Position numbers and translations under genes: made by a program. A stretch of 64,000 nucleotides of DNA, taken from assembly GCA_963942565.1 (NCBI GenBank), contig OZ012690.1, positions 4,220,006-4,284,005 on the forward strand, in the 5' to 3' direction. The stretch comes from Maea johnstoni. Lineage: Eukaryota > Annelida > Polychaeta > Spionida > Magelonidae. Positions 46,778 to 59,687 of the stretch are shown here, piece after piece. The first letter of the stretch is position 1; each line of letters starts with the position of its first letter. The notes beneath the pieces are model-generated. The model did not search any database, was not told the origin of the DNA, and saw nothing but the letters and a program-made list of their open reading frames with translations.

Positions 46778-47359
46778 AGTTCTAATTGCGTTGTTGCAAT
46801 AGAGAAAACATGGGATATTGTTTGTATTTCGGTTTTATTTATTTCATAAGACAATAGGGACATTTTGCAGTCTTTCATTTTCATAGTTTGTAATTTAGAT
46901 CATCCTGGTCCTCCAACCAAATTAAATTAGTATATTGACCCAGAACGATAGCGAGTTACACTAACAATTGTGGCTAGCTTATTTTCGACTCTATACGGTC
47001 TATAAATCGTAATTCGATTATGATGAAAGACATCCATATTCTGAAAATATCTGGAAGGTACGATTACTTAGTTAATTAGTTTAGAAATGAAGCACAAGAT
47101 GGCATGGCAGTCTACACTCGAATACATACGTGAAACCGACACATTCTTGGTTAATACTAACAACAAAAGCATGACAAATTATCATGATATGAAAAATCTT
47201 TTTTTTTTAATAATTCAATTTGTTAGCATCTGCATCACGTGTGCAGGAAAAAGAAGTAGGTATATTGATTTACTTGTGTTTCAAGTTTTGTTGTTTCTTA
47301 TTTTACATCTAAACAGCCATACTGTCTTTAAAAATCTAAGTTAATGCAGCTTTATCTAT

Positions 47360-47638
47360 TTATAGATGCAATCTGGATGCACGGATGATACATAGCACGG
47401 TTGAGGAGTTCGCCTTTTTAGGCATGCTATTTTTGTAATTACCATTGTGTTTATCACCATTAATGATGTCAACAAATTTGTCCTTTGTTAAAATGTCAAG
47501 CATTATTTCACATGTAAAATCCCCCCCCCCTCCCCATTCACCTTTAGAAGAGGAAAGAACACATATATTGTTCATTATGGCATTATAGATAGAACCATGA
47601 ATGCCGATCACTGGATACGCAACCAGCAGGTCTCGCAT
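47360..47638 (-). CDS. minus-strand 92-codon ORF through a poly-G tract, U6
   Basis: Starts MRDLLVAYPVIGIHGSIYNA in the GC-richer module, runs through five codons of the G tract (EWGGGGDF) and ends RASRLHL. Only in U6 is the total tract length a multiple of three, so only here are both halves in one frame. Unrecognised. A donor-like AAAG/GTGAAT in the middle would allow an intron instead. Confidence 0.25.
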   Translation of the reverse strand: MRDLLVAYPVIGIHGSIYNAIMNNICVLSSSKGEWGGGGDFTCEIMLDILTKDKFVDIINGDKHNGNYKNSMPKKANSSTVLCIIRASRLHL

Positions 47639-47798
47639 ATCAGCCTGGCCACAACTAATGGCTCAGATGTTGACAAGACACTTCAAGAGGTGTATTCTGC
47701 GCATGTTGGCGCACAACTTACTCTGTTATGTAAACAATACTAGCGCCCTTATCGGTCTGTCTCCTAGTGACGTCACACTGAGACTAGATACAGTGTGA
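47597..47798. promoter_or_regulatory. GC-richer module with TGACGTCA, U6
   Basis: Palindrome at 47768-47775, about 130 bp upstream of the ATG of the 92-codon minus ORF. Confidence 0.3.
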
Positions 47799-48239
47799 TT
47801 ATGGTTCGTCCAGGGCTTTGTAATGGGTCTTATGGCAATTGGCCTACGGCAAAGAATCCATGTGTCTATTCATCTAAGATAGAATGAGTCGAGGTTAAGG
47901 GTAAGGATAACAAAACATGTGCTTCCATAAATATGCGTCATCTTTAATTTTCAAAAAAATTCCAGGATTAACTAAGCTTGCGACATCAGAAACTAAACAC
48001 AACAAATGGTTTAACAGGATTTTAAAGTTCTTTGAATAGGGAACATTTTTTTCTTAGCTTAGTTTTTCAAGTCCTACGATATGACCTTCTAAATATATAC
48101 ACAAACCACAAAGGTCCAGTATTCAAACCTACAGTACTTTGGTTTATTTCATCTTGCATAATGGGTCAACTCTGCGCTGGACAGGTTAACCGGAGGTAAG
48201 TCAACTTTGATTGTGCTTTTGTACCCTGCCATACTTTTC

Positions 48240-48441
48240 TTTACCCTTTACCTAGTTTGGCCAATACAAAATGATGCAAGAAACCTAGTAAATGACTGAA
48301 ACCCTGGCACTTGGGTACTCGTGGGAGAGTACTCAGTGAGAGTTTTCCAATGAATACCAACATGTCTGGGATTGGATGGTTTTCAATAATCTTTGCATCC
48401 TTGTGCTTTGGACGAAAGTAGCCTCAGCATTGGAAGTTTAA
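48240..48441 (-). mobile_element. PB1 MITE, slot a, U7
   Basis: Same altered right end as U6. Confidence 0.72.
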
Positions 48442-49627
48442 GTCACAAATCATTTGGTAAAGTAGTTTCGATCTTGTTATGGCAACGGTTGGAAAAGATC
48501 AGAATTCATTTCTTTATGCCAGGTTGGGTTGCAAGCAGGGTCTTCGCCAGGATTTAGAAACTGAGTCCACAGGACTAGAGGTTACATATTTTTTCAAATT
48601 GCCACCACTTTGATTGTGGTATTTCATACACAAAATTTACCTTTATTTCAGTAAGGCAGATTTTACTTCCTCCTCATTAATCCCTTGGGAAATTGAGGAG
48701 TAATGGAGTTGCTATACAATCTATTGTAATAATAGCAACATCTGTGGCATTAATCATTGAATTATCTATCAATCAGAGTTTCTTTTTATGAAAACACTTC
48801 TCATTAAAAGAACATATGTGATAAGTGGATCACTGTAGTTCGACAGATCGATTTGATCATTGACGTTTTATTTTTCAATTCCGATTATTTCGATTTTGAA
48901 GAACTGCACTAATAGAATATTTTCACATGTTCCACACTATTTCTGTGGCTAGGATCCTAAGATTTTAACTATGCGAAGAAAATGAAGGTTTTCTCAACAC
49001 TTTTTGATTTAATACTTAAGCTTCACTTCAAAATTCTTATTCGTGTTGGCTTAAAATGGCAAAAATGGTGTAAAAGGCTGAAAAAATGTGTTTAGATTAA
49101 TTGACATAACAATTGGCATAATATTTTTTCCGATTAATTGGAAACATTATTTCGATTGATCGATACTTGTCATATCAATGATGGTCCTACAAGAAGAACC
49201 AATGATTATCCTTGAATTATTTTGCACATCTGAGCTTTATTTCGCAGCTATTTTCATATGCATTCCAGCATTTAGATGACACTTTTCAAAGGTAACTCTG
49301 AACATGAATGGGTTAATGAATATTTCAACTATTAGGCAACTTCAGCGCTCAGGGCAGAAAACAGTTAACATTCTTTATTTGCACTGAAAAGTTCAATACA
49401 TCTAAAAGTCATCAAAAAAAATTCAAATCAGAAAAAACAATTGCGAGTAGTTAAATTATTGGTAACCAAGTTCAATTTTATTTTTCAGTTTCTTTAATTA
49501 ATCAGTTGAGTGCGAAACAACCATTCCTTCTCAACCTGCTATTCCAATTCAATAATATGCACTTCACGTCTTTAAAGTAAGTTATGTCTTCTTTATCCAC
49601 TTCCTGCACCCAATGAAATGGGTACCT

Positions 49628-49837
49628 TTAACCCTTACAATGCTGAGGATACTTTCGTCCAAAACACAAGGATGCAAAGATTGTTTGAAAACCATCGAAA
49701 CCCTGTCATGTTGGTATTCATTGGAAAGCTCTTGCTGAGTACTCTCAAATGAGTACCCATTTGCCAGTGGTTCGGTCATTTTTCAGTATTTTTGCATCAT
49801 TTTGTATTGGCCAAATTAGCCACCAGCAGCATGAGGG
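49628..49837 (+). mobile_element. PB1 MITE, slot b, U7
   Basis: One T to G change near 49683 relative to U6. Confidence 0.75.
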
Positions 49838-50036
49838 AAGTCAAGTTGACCCGCTTGAAAAAAAAAGGAGAAATATCATGGATACTTGTCAGTCAAAGCA
49901 CAAATACCTCACCAGTTATTTCACACTGAGGATAAGTAAAATAAAATGGTTTCTAACCTCCACAATGAAATTAACACAGGAACATAGTCCTCCACAAGTT
50001 ACTAGCCCTTGAACAACACCGCCTTTTACTTAGGGC

Positions 50037-50377
50037 TCAACCATTCTTATGCTGAGGCTACTTTCGTCCAAAGGACAAGGACGCAACGAATTTTGAAAAA
50101 TGTCCAAACCCTGTCATGTTGGTATTCATTAGATAGCTCTCGATGAGTGCTGTCAGATGAGTACCCATTTGCCAGGGTTTCAGTCATTTGTCAGGTTTTT
50201 TTGCATCCTTTTGTATTGGACAATTTAGCCAACGTCCAAACCCTGTCATGTTGGTATTCATTGGATAGCTCTCGATGAGTGCTGTCAGATGAGTACCCAT
50301 TTGACAGGGATTCAGGTATTTTTCAGGGTTTTTTCCACCATGTTCTTGTTGGGTAAATTAGCCACCAGCAGGGCTAA
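50037..50377 (+). mobile_element. PB1 MITE with internal duplication, slot c, U7
   Basis: As in U6. Confidence 0.7.
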
Positions 50378-50448
50378 GTGTTTTTCACGAAGTTTGACGT
50401 ATCCCATTCATGCAATGAGTACATTGAAGATCATAGAAAAATGCACTT

Positions 50449-50762
50449 CATGGTCTTGACCAGCAGGGCGCCTGGGTGCCTTTTTGGACACCCAAACCCT
50501 TAAAAAGAACCCCTCAGGACACCCATTTTGTTTTGTGAGGAATTTCTAGAAATCCCAATCTCAAGCTTATAATTGAATTTTTTCATCTCCTTATAATTCC
50601 CATGACATTGTTTAATGATATCATGCCTTATTTTGATGAATTTATACATGTTTATGGTTGAAATATGAGTATATTGAGATCCCCCTAAAAAAATCTGGAC
50701 GCCCAAAATTTTACAACTGCCAATTTTAGGCACCCAGTTTCTAAATCCTGGCTAAGACCCTG
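50449..50762 (+). mobile_element. hAT1 MITE, U7
   Basis: ATGCACTT on the left (50441-50448), ATGCACAT on the right (50763-50770), as in U6. Confidence 0.85.
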
Positions 50763-51099
50763 ATGCACATGCATCACCTCATGAGAGGAAAAGTAAGAGA
50801 AACAATGAACACAGGAATATAAAAATAGTTCAGTTCAGTGTTTGTTTGGTTTGATTTTTACATTCATATTCACTTCAGAATATGTATAAATCCACAAGAT
50901 CTCCATGGTAACCAGAGCATGAAAAGTTCAGCCCATTCATACCTACAGAGTGTAAAGAAATCTATTTCAATATTTTGACATCTTTTGGATGATATTTGTA
51001 GGAGAAATGCTAACCAGAACATAATCAACAACTCTATTAACATTTTTGCAAGATTCTTTCTTACTAGTCAATTTCAGAAGTACTGTAGCATCCCAGAAC

Positions 51100-51383
51100 C
51101 AGGGACTTAGCCAGGACCTGTCCTACCTGTCTTTTGGACAGGTAATTTCCTAAAAACCTCCTGTTTGGACAGGCAAAAATTTCTATAAAGACTTTTCAAT
51201 TTTGACTTTCTAGCAAACCATCTTCTAGGACACACCTGAAGTGTGAATTGCCCTTTTGACACACTAGGCTATCAAATGTAGCTGGTATACGGATTTGGAG
51301 TAAATTAGTAGCTAAATCTGGACGGGCAGAAATTTTGATTGCTGTTTTGGACAGGCATTTCTGAATTCCTGGCTAAGACCCTG
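51100..51383 (+). mobile_element. hAT2 MITE, U7
   Basis: Complete, as in U6. Confidence 0.7.
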
Positions 51384-51474
51384 TCAGAGTGGTCAGGTTA
51401 GTTTGGATTTATCTCACCAGGTGGCCAAGAACCACTTATCAAGAGGAACTCTGGGCAGAAATGGGTTCAGAGAA

Positions 51475-51902
51475 TTGACAAATTCATTCCTATAATAACT
51501 AAAAATGTACAAACTTTTTTGGAGAGAACGTGCTTACTGGATCATTTTTTGCCTTTAATAGTAATGTTGAACAGAACCAAAAATAAATTTTAATCCTTCA
51601 TGAATTTGTGCTTAACCCGTTCAATGCTAAAGCTAATTTTGCCCAAGGCAAAAGAGCTCAAAGACTTAAGAAAACCATCTAAACCCTGTCATGTTGGTAT
51701 TCATTTGAACGCTCTCAAATAGTACTATCAGATGAGTACCCATGTGCCCGAGTTTCAGTCAATTTTCAGGTATTTTTGGATCTTTTTGTATTGGTCAATT
51801 AGTCACCAGCAGCATAAGGCTGAATTTCTAAGTTATTGGCACACTAGTATAAACGATTCAGAAAACACATGTCCGTTAGAGCTGTAGGCATGACTGGGTT
51901 AA
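51475..51902 (+). mobile_element. PB2 MITE with nested PB1 (51612-51819), U7
   Basis: 428 bp, as in U6. Confidence 0.65.
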
Positions 51903-51983
51903 GTCGTAAGTTTTGGGGAAGATTGTGGCGCCCTCTATAATCCGATCATCCAGGGCACTGCACCAAATAAAGGGGTGGTTGTG

Positions 51984-52215
51984 TTAACCCGTTCATGCCT
52001 ATAATGCCTAGAAACGTCCCGACTATTCTGACGATATCTTTTTCAGCCAAGTGATTATTCATAAAATATTTGAGGGACAAATGTGGATCAGAAACCTACC
52101 AACAATAATCACTCAAATAGTTATTGAATCGATACATAATTCCAAAGATATCTCCAAAAGTAACGTAGATCCAGACGACATTTGTCTAGGAGATCGCCAG
52201 GCATGCATCGGTTCA
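51984..52215 (+). mobile_element. PB2 MITE, slot e, U7
   Basis: As in U6. Confidence 0.7.
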
Positions 52216-52497
52216 CACCTGGGTTTTTTCGCTTTAAGTTCCCTCCTTTAAGGAGTAATATCCACATACTCCCCGCACTACTACCCACCAGTCACAGGAG
52301 GACCCACATCGCTATATACACCGGCCCATTGCACCACTACAACTTTTGTACCTTTTTGTAAATTTCCTCTTAGGAAAATAGTACTGGTGCCCAGGAGAGC
52401 CATTTTAGTTCACTATGCCGGTTCCCAGGCCACACATTTAGAGCTTGTAGCCAGGAACCTGCATAGAGATACACAAATTACGTGGCATCAATATCAT

Positions 52498-52675
52498 GTA
52501 ACCCTTCCAATGCTGAGGCTACTTCTGTCCAAAGCACAAGTAGGCAAAGATTTTTGAAAACCATCTGAACCCTGTCATATTGGTATTCATTGGATAGTTC
52601 TCGCTGAGTACTGTCTTATGAGTACCCATTTGCCAGGATTTCAGTCATTTCTCAGGTTTTTTGCATCATTTTGTA
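52498..52675 (+). mobile_element. PB1 MITE, slot f, truncated, U7
   Basis: Same deletion junction as U5 and U6. Confidence 0.75.
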
Positions 52676-52908
52676 TCCGAGCACTGCAATGCGAGAAAAA
52701 AAGACTTAGTGTTATATATATATATATTAGACAAGTCCTGGCAATATACTTTAAAGTCTTTTTTTTTCTCGCTTTGCAGTGCTCGGATAAACCTGAAAGT
52801 TCGTATCAAGCTTCATAAGAGGGTGGCCTACGTCCCCATAATCATTTGATTTTTATAAAAAAAATGTTTACCAATTTTCGGACCATTATACGGATACAAA
52901 TACCTGTG
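52676..52908. mobile_element. foldback element, left arm partly lost, U7
   Basis: As in U5. Confidence 0.8.
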
Positions 52909-53427
52909 ATTTCACATACATTCTCGGTGAACTAATTCCACAGCTGACCGGCGAATTTCAGCAGTGGTGTGACAATAATGCTTGGCTAAATCCAAAACTA
53001 GTCATCCTTTCACACCAAAAGTTGTTATTTTTTTTTGATCAGAACATTCTCCTCTTCTAAATTAACCCAAAACAATTGGGGGTCATATCGTGATTTTTTT
53101 TTATGAGCCAAAATAGTGACAGAACCGGCCCTCTGGTGGTCAACATCAGAAACGAGTCTGAGATAAACAAACACGACCACTTCCAGCTTGGTATTCATAC
53201 GCCCAAGCAACAAACTTCACTTTGTGGGCAATAAACAAAAGCCCAGTCCCTCCCCATTCCAAAAATACCATATTAGTTGAATAAAGTTGTATATATCTCC
53301 ATTTATAGGCCTCGATTGGGCCTAGCCCCAGTTTTTATTGGAACTATGCAAAGGTACTACTCGAAGGGATACACCATTTACTTCACCGAGACCTTATAAG
53401 TCGCTGATACTTGTGTGTGGGAATACG

Positions 53428-53551
53428 CACAGGGGCTTGTATCGTTGAGCGGTCACTCGTGAGTCTGAGGCTGGTACTATGAAATAGAGTCTATATTACT
53501 AATACGGCTGTGACTACTGGTAAGTGGCACTCAACGATACACGCCCCTGTG
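53428..53551 (+). mobile_element. 124-bp hAT3 MITE, U7
   Basis: GGAATACG at 53420-53427 and 53552-53559. Confidence 0.88.
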
Positions 53552-53722
53552 GGAATACGTATGTTCACATGAAATTCCTTTCCGGAGTATATTCTTAAAT
53601 ACTTCAAATAAATTGCACAGATCATCATATACATGTATCCATGTTTGTCTAAATGTGTCTATTCCCATGATCATCTCAGGATTACATTATTTTATTTGCA
53701 TTTGCTTTAAACATCATTGATA

Positions 53723-53917
53723 TCATATGAAATGTCTCTCGGTGAAATACATTCTTTGCCCTATTTGTCTTTTCTGATAAATTACCTCTTTGGTACGCAT
53801 AATTCCAATATCTACTATTAACTTTCCCTTTTTGTCGGTGCCTGAAATTATTTCCCTTTCAGCAATTCTAGGATGGCCTCCCACAGTAGAATGGAGCCAG
53901 TTTACAAGGAGGTTCAT
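53723..53917 (-). CDS. minus-strand 64-codon ORF, U7 copy
   Basis: Has the variant GGHPRIAE where others read GGHLKLAE. One extra T upstream opens the frame for 36 further codons (to 54025), seen in this unit only. Confidence 0.3.
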   Translation of the reverse strand: MNLLVNWLHSTVGGHPRIAEREIISGTDKKGKLIVDIGIMRTKEVIYQKRQIGQRMYFTERHFI

Positions 53918-54731
53918 AGTTCTAATTGCGTTGTTGCAATAGAGAAAACATGGGATATTGTTTGTATTTCGGTTTTTATTTATTTCATAAGACAATAGGG
54001 ACATTTTGTAGTCTTTTATTTTCATAGTTTGTAATTTAGATCATCCTGGTCCTCCAACCAAATTAAATTAGCATATTGACCCAGAACGATAGCGAGTTAC
54101 ACTAACAATTGTGGCTAGCTTATTTTCGACTCTATACGGTCTATAAATCGTAGTTCGATTATGATGAAAGACATCCATATTCTGAAAATATCTGGAAGGT
54201 ACGATTACTTAGTTAATTAGTTTAGAAATAAGGCACAAGATGGCATGGCAGTCTACACTCGAATACATACGTGAAACTGACACATTCTTGGTTAATACTA
54301 ACAACAAAAGCATGACAAATTATCATGATAAGAAAAATCTTTTTTTTTAATAATTCAATTTGTTAGCATCTGCATCACGTGTGCAGGAAAAAGAAGTAGG
54401 TATATTGATTTACTTGTGTTTTAAGTTCTGTTGTTTCTTATTTTACATCTAAACAGCCATACGGTCTTTAAAAATCTAAGTTAATGCAGCTTTATCTATT
54501 TATAGATGCAATCTGGATGCACGGATGATACATCGCACGGTTGAGGAGTTCGCCTTTTTAGGCATGCTATTTTTGTAATTACCATTGTGTTTATCACCAT
54601 TAATGATGTCAACAAATTTGTCCTTTGTTAAAATGTCAAGCATTATTTCACATGTAAAATCCCCCCCCCCCCCATTCACCTTAGAAGAGGTAAGAACACA
54701 TATTGTTCATTATGGCATTATAGATAGAACC

Positions 54732-54935
54732 ATGAATGCCCATCACTGGATACGCAACCAGCAGGTCTCGCATATCAGCCTGGCCACAACTAATGGCTCA
54801 GATGTTGACAAGACACTTCAAGAGGTGCATTCTGCGCATGTTGGCGCACAACTTACTCTGTTATGTAAACAATACTAGCGCCCTTATCGATCTTTGTCTC
54901 CTAGTGACGTCACACTGAGACTAGATACAGTGTGA
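54732..54935. promoter_or_regulatory. GC-richer module with TGACGTCA, U7
   Basis: Palindrome at 54905-54912. A small insertion just before it breaks the 65-codon plus ORF. Poly-C of 13 at 54661-54673. Confidence 0.3.
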
Positions 54936-55376
54936 TTATGTTTCGTCCAGGGCTTTGTAATGGGTCTTATGGCAATTGGCCTACGGCAAAGAATCCATGT
55001 GTCTATTCATCTAAGATAGAATGAGTCGAGGTTAAGGGTAAGGATAACAAAACATGTGCTTCCATAAATATGCGTCATCTTTAATTTTCGAAAAATTTCC
55101 AGGATTAACTAAGCTTGCGACATCTGAAACTAAACACAACAAATGGTTTAACAGGATTTTAAAGTTCTTTGAATAGGGAACATTTTTTTCTTAGCTTAGT
55201 TTTTCAAGTCCTACGATATGACCTTCTAAATATATACACAGACCACAAAGGTCCAGTATTCAAACCTACAGTACTTTGGTTTATTTCATCTTGCATAATG
55301 GGTCAACTCTGCGCTGGACAGGTTAACCGGAGGTAAGTCAACTTTGATTGTGCTTTTGTACCCTGCCATACTTTTC

Positions 55377-55579
55377 TTTACCCTTTACCTAGTTTGGCCA
55401 ATACAAAATGATGCAAGAAACCTAGTAAATGACTGAAACCCTGGCACTTGGGTACTCGTGGGAGAGTACTCAGTGAGAGTTTTCCAATGAATACCAACAT
55501 GTCTGGGATTGGATGGTTTTCAATAATCTTTGCATCTTTGTGCTTTGGAGGAAAGTAGCCTCAGCATTGGAAGGGTTAA
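55377..55579 (-). mobile_element. PB1 MITE, slot a, U8
   Basis: GGGTTAA right end intact. Confidence 0.75.
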
Positions 55580-56750
55580 GTCACAAATCATTAGGTAAAG
55601 TAGTTTGGATCTTGTTATGGCAACGGTTGGAAAAGAGCAGAATTTATTTCTTTATGCCAGGTTGGGTTGCAAGGATTTAGAAACTGAGTCCACAGGACTA
55701 GAGGTTACATATTTTTTCAAATTGCCACCACTTTGATTGTGGTATTTCATACACAAAATTTACCTTTATTTCAGTAAGGCAGATTTTACTTCCTCCTCAT
55801 TAATCCCTTGGGAATTTGAGGAGTAATGGAGTTGCTATACAATCTATTGTAATAATAGCAACATCTGTGGCATTAATCATTGAATTATCTATCAATCAGA
55901 GTTTCTTTTAATAAAAACACTTCTCATTAAAAGAACATATGTGATAAGTGGATCACTGTAGTTCGACAGATCGATTTGATCATTGACGTTTTATTTTTCT
56001 ATCCGATTATTTCGATTTTGAAGAATTGCACTAATAGAATATTTTCACATGTTCCACACTATTTCTGTGGCTAGGATCCTAAGATTTTAACTATGCAAAG
56101 ACAATGAAGGTTTTCTCAACACTTTTTGATTGAATACTTAAGCTGCACTTCAAAATTCTTATTAGTGTTGGCTTAAAACGGCAAAAAATGGTGTAAAAGG
56201 CTGAAAAAATGTGTTTAGATTAATTGACATAACAATTGGCATAATATTTTTTCCGCTTAATTGGAAAAATTATTTCGATTGATCGATACTTGTCATATCA
56301 ATGATGGTCCTACAAGAAGAACCAATGATTATCCTTGAGCTATTTTGCACATCTCAGCTTTATTTCATAGCTATTTTCATATGCATTCCAGCATTTAGAT
56401 GACACTTTTCAAAGGTAACTCTGAACATGAATGGGTTAATGAATATTTCAACTATCAGGCACCTTCAGCGCTCAGGGCAGAAAACAGTTAACATTCTTTA
56501 TTTGCACTGAAAAGTTCAATACATCTAAAAGTCATCAAAAAAAATTCAAGTCAGAAAAAACAATTGCGAGTAGTTAAATTATTGGTAACCAAGTTCAATT
56601 TGATTTTTCAGTTTCTTTAATTAATCAGTTGAGTGCAAAACAACCATTCCTTCTCAACCTGCTATTCCAATTCAATAATATGCACTTCACGTCTTTAGAG
56701 TAAGTTATATCTTCTTTATCCACTTGGCACACCCAGTGAAATGGGTACCG

Positions 56751-56946
56751 TTAACCCTTACAATGCTGAGGATACTTTCGTCCAAAGCACAAGGATGAAA
56801 ACCATCGAAACCCTGTCATGTTGGTATTCATTGGAAAGCTCTTGCTGAGTACTCTCAAATGAGTGCCATGTGCAAGTGTTTCGGTCATTTTTCAGTATTT
56901 TTGCATCATTTTGTATTGGCCAAATTAGCCACCAGCAGCATGAGGG
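56751..56946 (+). mobile_element. PB1 MITE, slot b, U8
   Basis: Left TTAA intact, with a short internal deletion near 56795. Confidence 0.72.
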
Positions 56947-57144
56947 AAGTCAAGTTGACCCGCTTAAAAAAAAAGAAGAAATATCATGGATACTTGTCAG
57001 TCAAAGCACAAATACCTCACCAGTTATTTCACACTGAAGATAAGTAAAATAAAATGGTTTCTAACCTCCACAATGAAATTAACACAGGAACATAGTCCTC
57101 CACACGTTACTAGCCCTTGAACAACACTGCCTTTTACTTAGGGC

Positions 57145-57485
57145 TCAACCATTCTAATGCTGAGGCTACTTTCGTCCAAAGGACAAGGACGCAACGATTT
57201 TTGAAAAATGTCCAAACCCTGTCATGTTGGTATTCATTAGATAGCTCTCGATGAGTGCTGTCAGATGAGTACCCATTTGCCAGGGTTTCAGTCATTTGTC
57301 AGGTTTTTTTGCATCCTTTTGTATTGGACAATTTAGCCAACGTCCAAACCCTGTCATGTTGGTATTCATTGGATAGCTCTCGATGAGTGCTGTCAGATGA
57401 GTACCCATTTGACAGGGATTCAGGTATTTTTCAGGGTTTTTTCCACCATGTTCTTGTTGGGTAAATTAGCCACCAGCAGTGCTAA
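57145..57485 (+). mobile_element. PB1 MITE with internal duplication, slot c, U8
   Basis: As in the other units. Confidence 0.7.
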
Positions 57486-57556
57486 GTGTTTTTCACGAAG
57501 TTTGACGTATCCCATTCATGCAATGAGTACATTGAAGATCATAGAAAAATGCACAT

Positions 57557-57871
57557 CATGGTCTTGACCAGCAGGGCGCCTGGGTGCCTTTTTTGACACC
57601 CAAACCCTTAAAAAGAACCCCTCAGGACACCCATTTTGTTTTGTGAGGAATTTCTAAAAATCCCAATCTCAAGCTTATAATTGATTTTTTTCATCTCCTT
57701 ATAATTCCCTTGACATTGTTTAATGATATCATGCCTTATTTTGATGAATTTATACATGTTTATGGTTGAAATATGTGTATATTGTGATCCCCCTAAAAAA
57801 ATATGGACGCCCCAAAAGTTTACAACTGCCAATTTTAGGCACCCAGTTTCTAAATCCTGGCTAAGACCCTT
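57557..57871 (+). mobile_element. hAT1 MITE, U8
   Basis: ATGCACAT at 57549-57556 and 57872-57879. 315 bp. Confidence 0.85.
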
Positions 57872-58204
57872 ATGCACATGCATCACCTCATGAGAGGAAA
57901 AGTAAGAGCAACAATGAACACAGGAATATAAAAATATTTCAGTTCAGTGTTTGGTTTGATTTTTACATTCATATTCACTTCAGAATATGTATAAATCCAC
58001 AAGATCTCCATGGTAACCAGAGCATGAAAAGTTCAGCCCATTCATACCTACAGAGTGTAAAGAAATCTATTTCGATATTTTGACATCTTTTGGATGATAT
58101 TTGTAGGAGAAATGCTAACCAGAACATAATCAACAACTCTATTAACATTTTTGCAAGATTCTTTCTTACTAGTCAATTTCAGAAGTACTGTAGCATCCCA
58201 GAAG

Positions 58205-58489
58205 CAGGGACTTAGCCAGGACCTGTCCTACCTGTCTTTTGGACAGGTAATTTCCTAAAAACCTCCTGTTTGGACAGGCAAAAATTTCTATGAAGACTTT
58301 TCAATTTTGACTTCCTAGCAAACCATCTTCTAGGACACAACTGAAGTGTGAATTGCCCTTTTTGACACACTAGGCTATCAAATGTAGCTGGTATACGGAT
58401 TTGAAGTAAATTAGTAGCTAAATCTGGATGGGCAGAAATTTTGATTGCTGTTTTGGACAGGCATTTCTGAATTCCTGGCTAAGACCCTG
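58205..58489 (+). mobile_element. hAT2 MITE, U8
   Basis: Complete, 285 bp. Confidence 0.7.
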
Positions 58490-58580
58490 TCAGAGTGGTC
58501 AGGTTAGTTTGGATTTATCTCACCAGGTGGCCAAGAACCACTTATCAAGAGGAACTCTGGGCAGAAATAGGTTCAGAGAA

Positions 58581-58860
58581 TTGACAAATTCATTCCTATA
58601 ATAACTAAACATGTACAAACTTTTTTGGAGAGAACGTGCTTACTGGATCATTTTTTGCCGAAAACACCTTTAATAGTAATGTTGAACAGAACCAAAAATA
58701 AACTCTAATCCTTCATGAATTTGTGCTTAACCCTTTCAATGCTAAAGCTAATTTTGCCCAAGGCAAAAGAGCTCAAAGACTTTAGAAAACCATCTAAACC
58801 CTGTCATGTTGGTATTCATTTGAACGCTCTCAAAGAGTACTATCAGGTGAGTACCCATGT
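58581..58860 (+). mobile_element. PB2 with nested PB1, right side deleted, U8
   Basis: PB1 starts at 58727 and stops at the ~290-bp deletion junction at 58860, inside the CCCATGT phrase. Confidence 0.65.
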
Positions 58861-59043
58861 TATATCCTTTTCAGCCGAGTGATTATTCATAAAATATTTG
58901 AGGGACAAATGTGGATCAGAAACCTACCAACAATAATCACTCAAATATTTAGTGAATCGTTACATAATTCCAAAGATATCTCCAAAAGTATAGTAGATCC
59001 AGACGACATTTGTCTAGGAGATCGCCAGGCATGCATGGGTTCA
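58861..59043 (+). mobile_element. PB2 MITE, slot e, left end deleted, U8
   Basis: Resumes inside the element at about TATCCTTTTCAGCC. Right end GGCATGCATGGGTTCA present. Confidence 0.65.
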
Positions 59044-59332
59044 CACCTGGGTTTCTTTCGCTTGAAGTTCCCTCCTTTAAGGAGTAATATCCACATACTC
59101 TCCGCACTACTACCCACCAGTCACAGGAGGACCCACATCGCTATATACACCGGCCCATTGCACCACTACAACTTTTGTACCTTTTTGTAAATTTCCTCTT
59201 AGGAAAATAGTACTGGTGCCCAGGAGAGCCATTTTAGTTCACTATGCCGGTTCCCAGGCCACACATTTAAAGCTTGTAGCCAGGAACCTGCATAGAGATA
59301 CATAAATTACCTCATGTGGCAGCAATATCATG

Positions 59333-59548
59333 TTACCCTTCTAATGCTGAGGCTACTTTTTGTCCAAAGCACAAGGAGGCAAAGATTTTTGAAAACCATC
59401 TGAACCCTGTCATATTGGTATTCATTGGATAGTTCTCGCTGAGTACTCTCTTATGAGTACCCATTTGCCAGGATTTCAGTCATTTTTCAGGTTTTTTGCA
59501 TCATTTTGTAATGGCAAAATTAGCCCCCACCACCTGCATAACGGTTAC
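59333..59548 (+). mobile_element. PB1 MITE, slot f, U8
   Basis: Complete. Left edge TTACCC, right edge GGTTAC. Confidence 0.68.
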
Positions 59549-59687
59549 CATTCACCCTCTGAGCAGCCCAAACAGACCAGACACTTCTGGGGAGAGTTTT
59601 TAATTGATGCATGCGTCCTTTAGAAAACAACACCCTATCATGTTAATCATAACGAAAACATTCATTCCAATTATTCAGATGTTCATA

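Larger units (their letters stand above)
40718..47858 (+). repeat. array unit U6 (7.1 kb)
   Basis: Near-perfect twin of U7 over almost its full length. Has the 2.7-kb deletion junction at 45534. Its first hAT copy has target duplications ATGCACTT/ATGCACAT, the left one changed by one base and shared with U7. Unclassified spacer as in the other units. Confidence 0.95.
47859..54995 (+). repeat. array unit U7 (7.1 kb)
   Basis: Twin of U6 to about 53620, then shows a different variant set in its tail (for example an altered stretch near 53865 and one extra T near 53975), hinting at another recombination point. Deletion junction at 52675. Confidence 0.95.
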
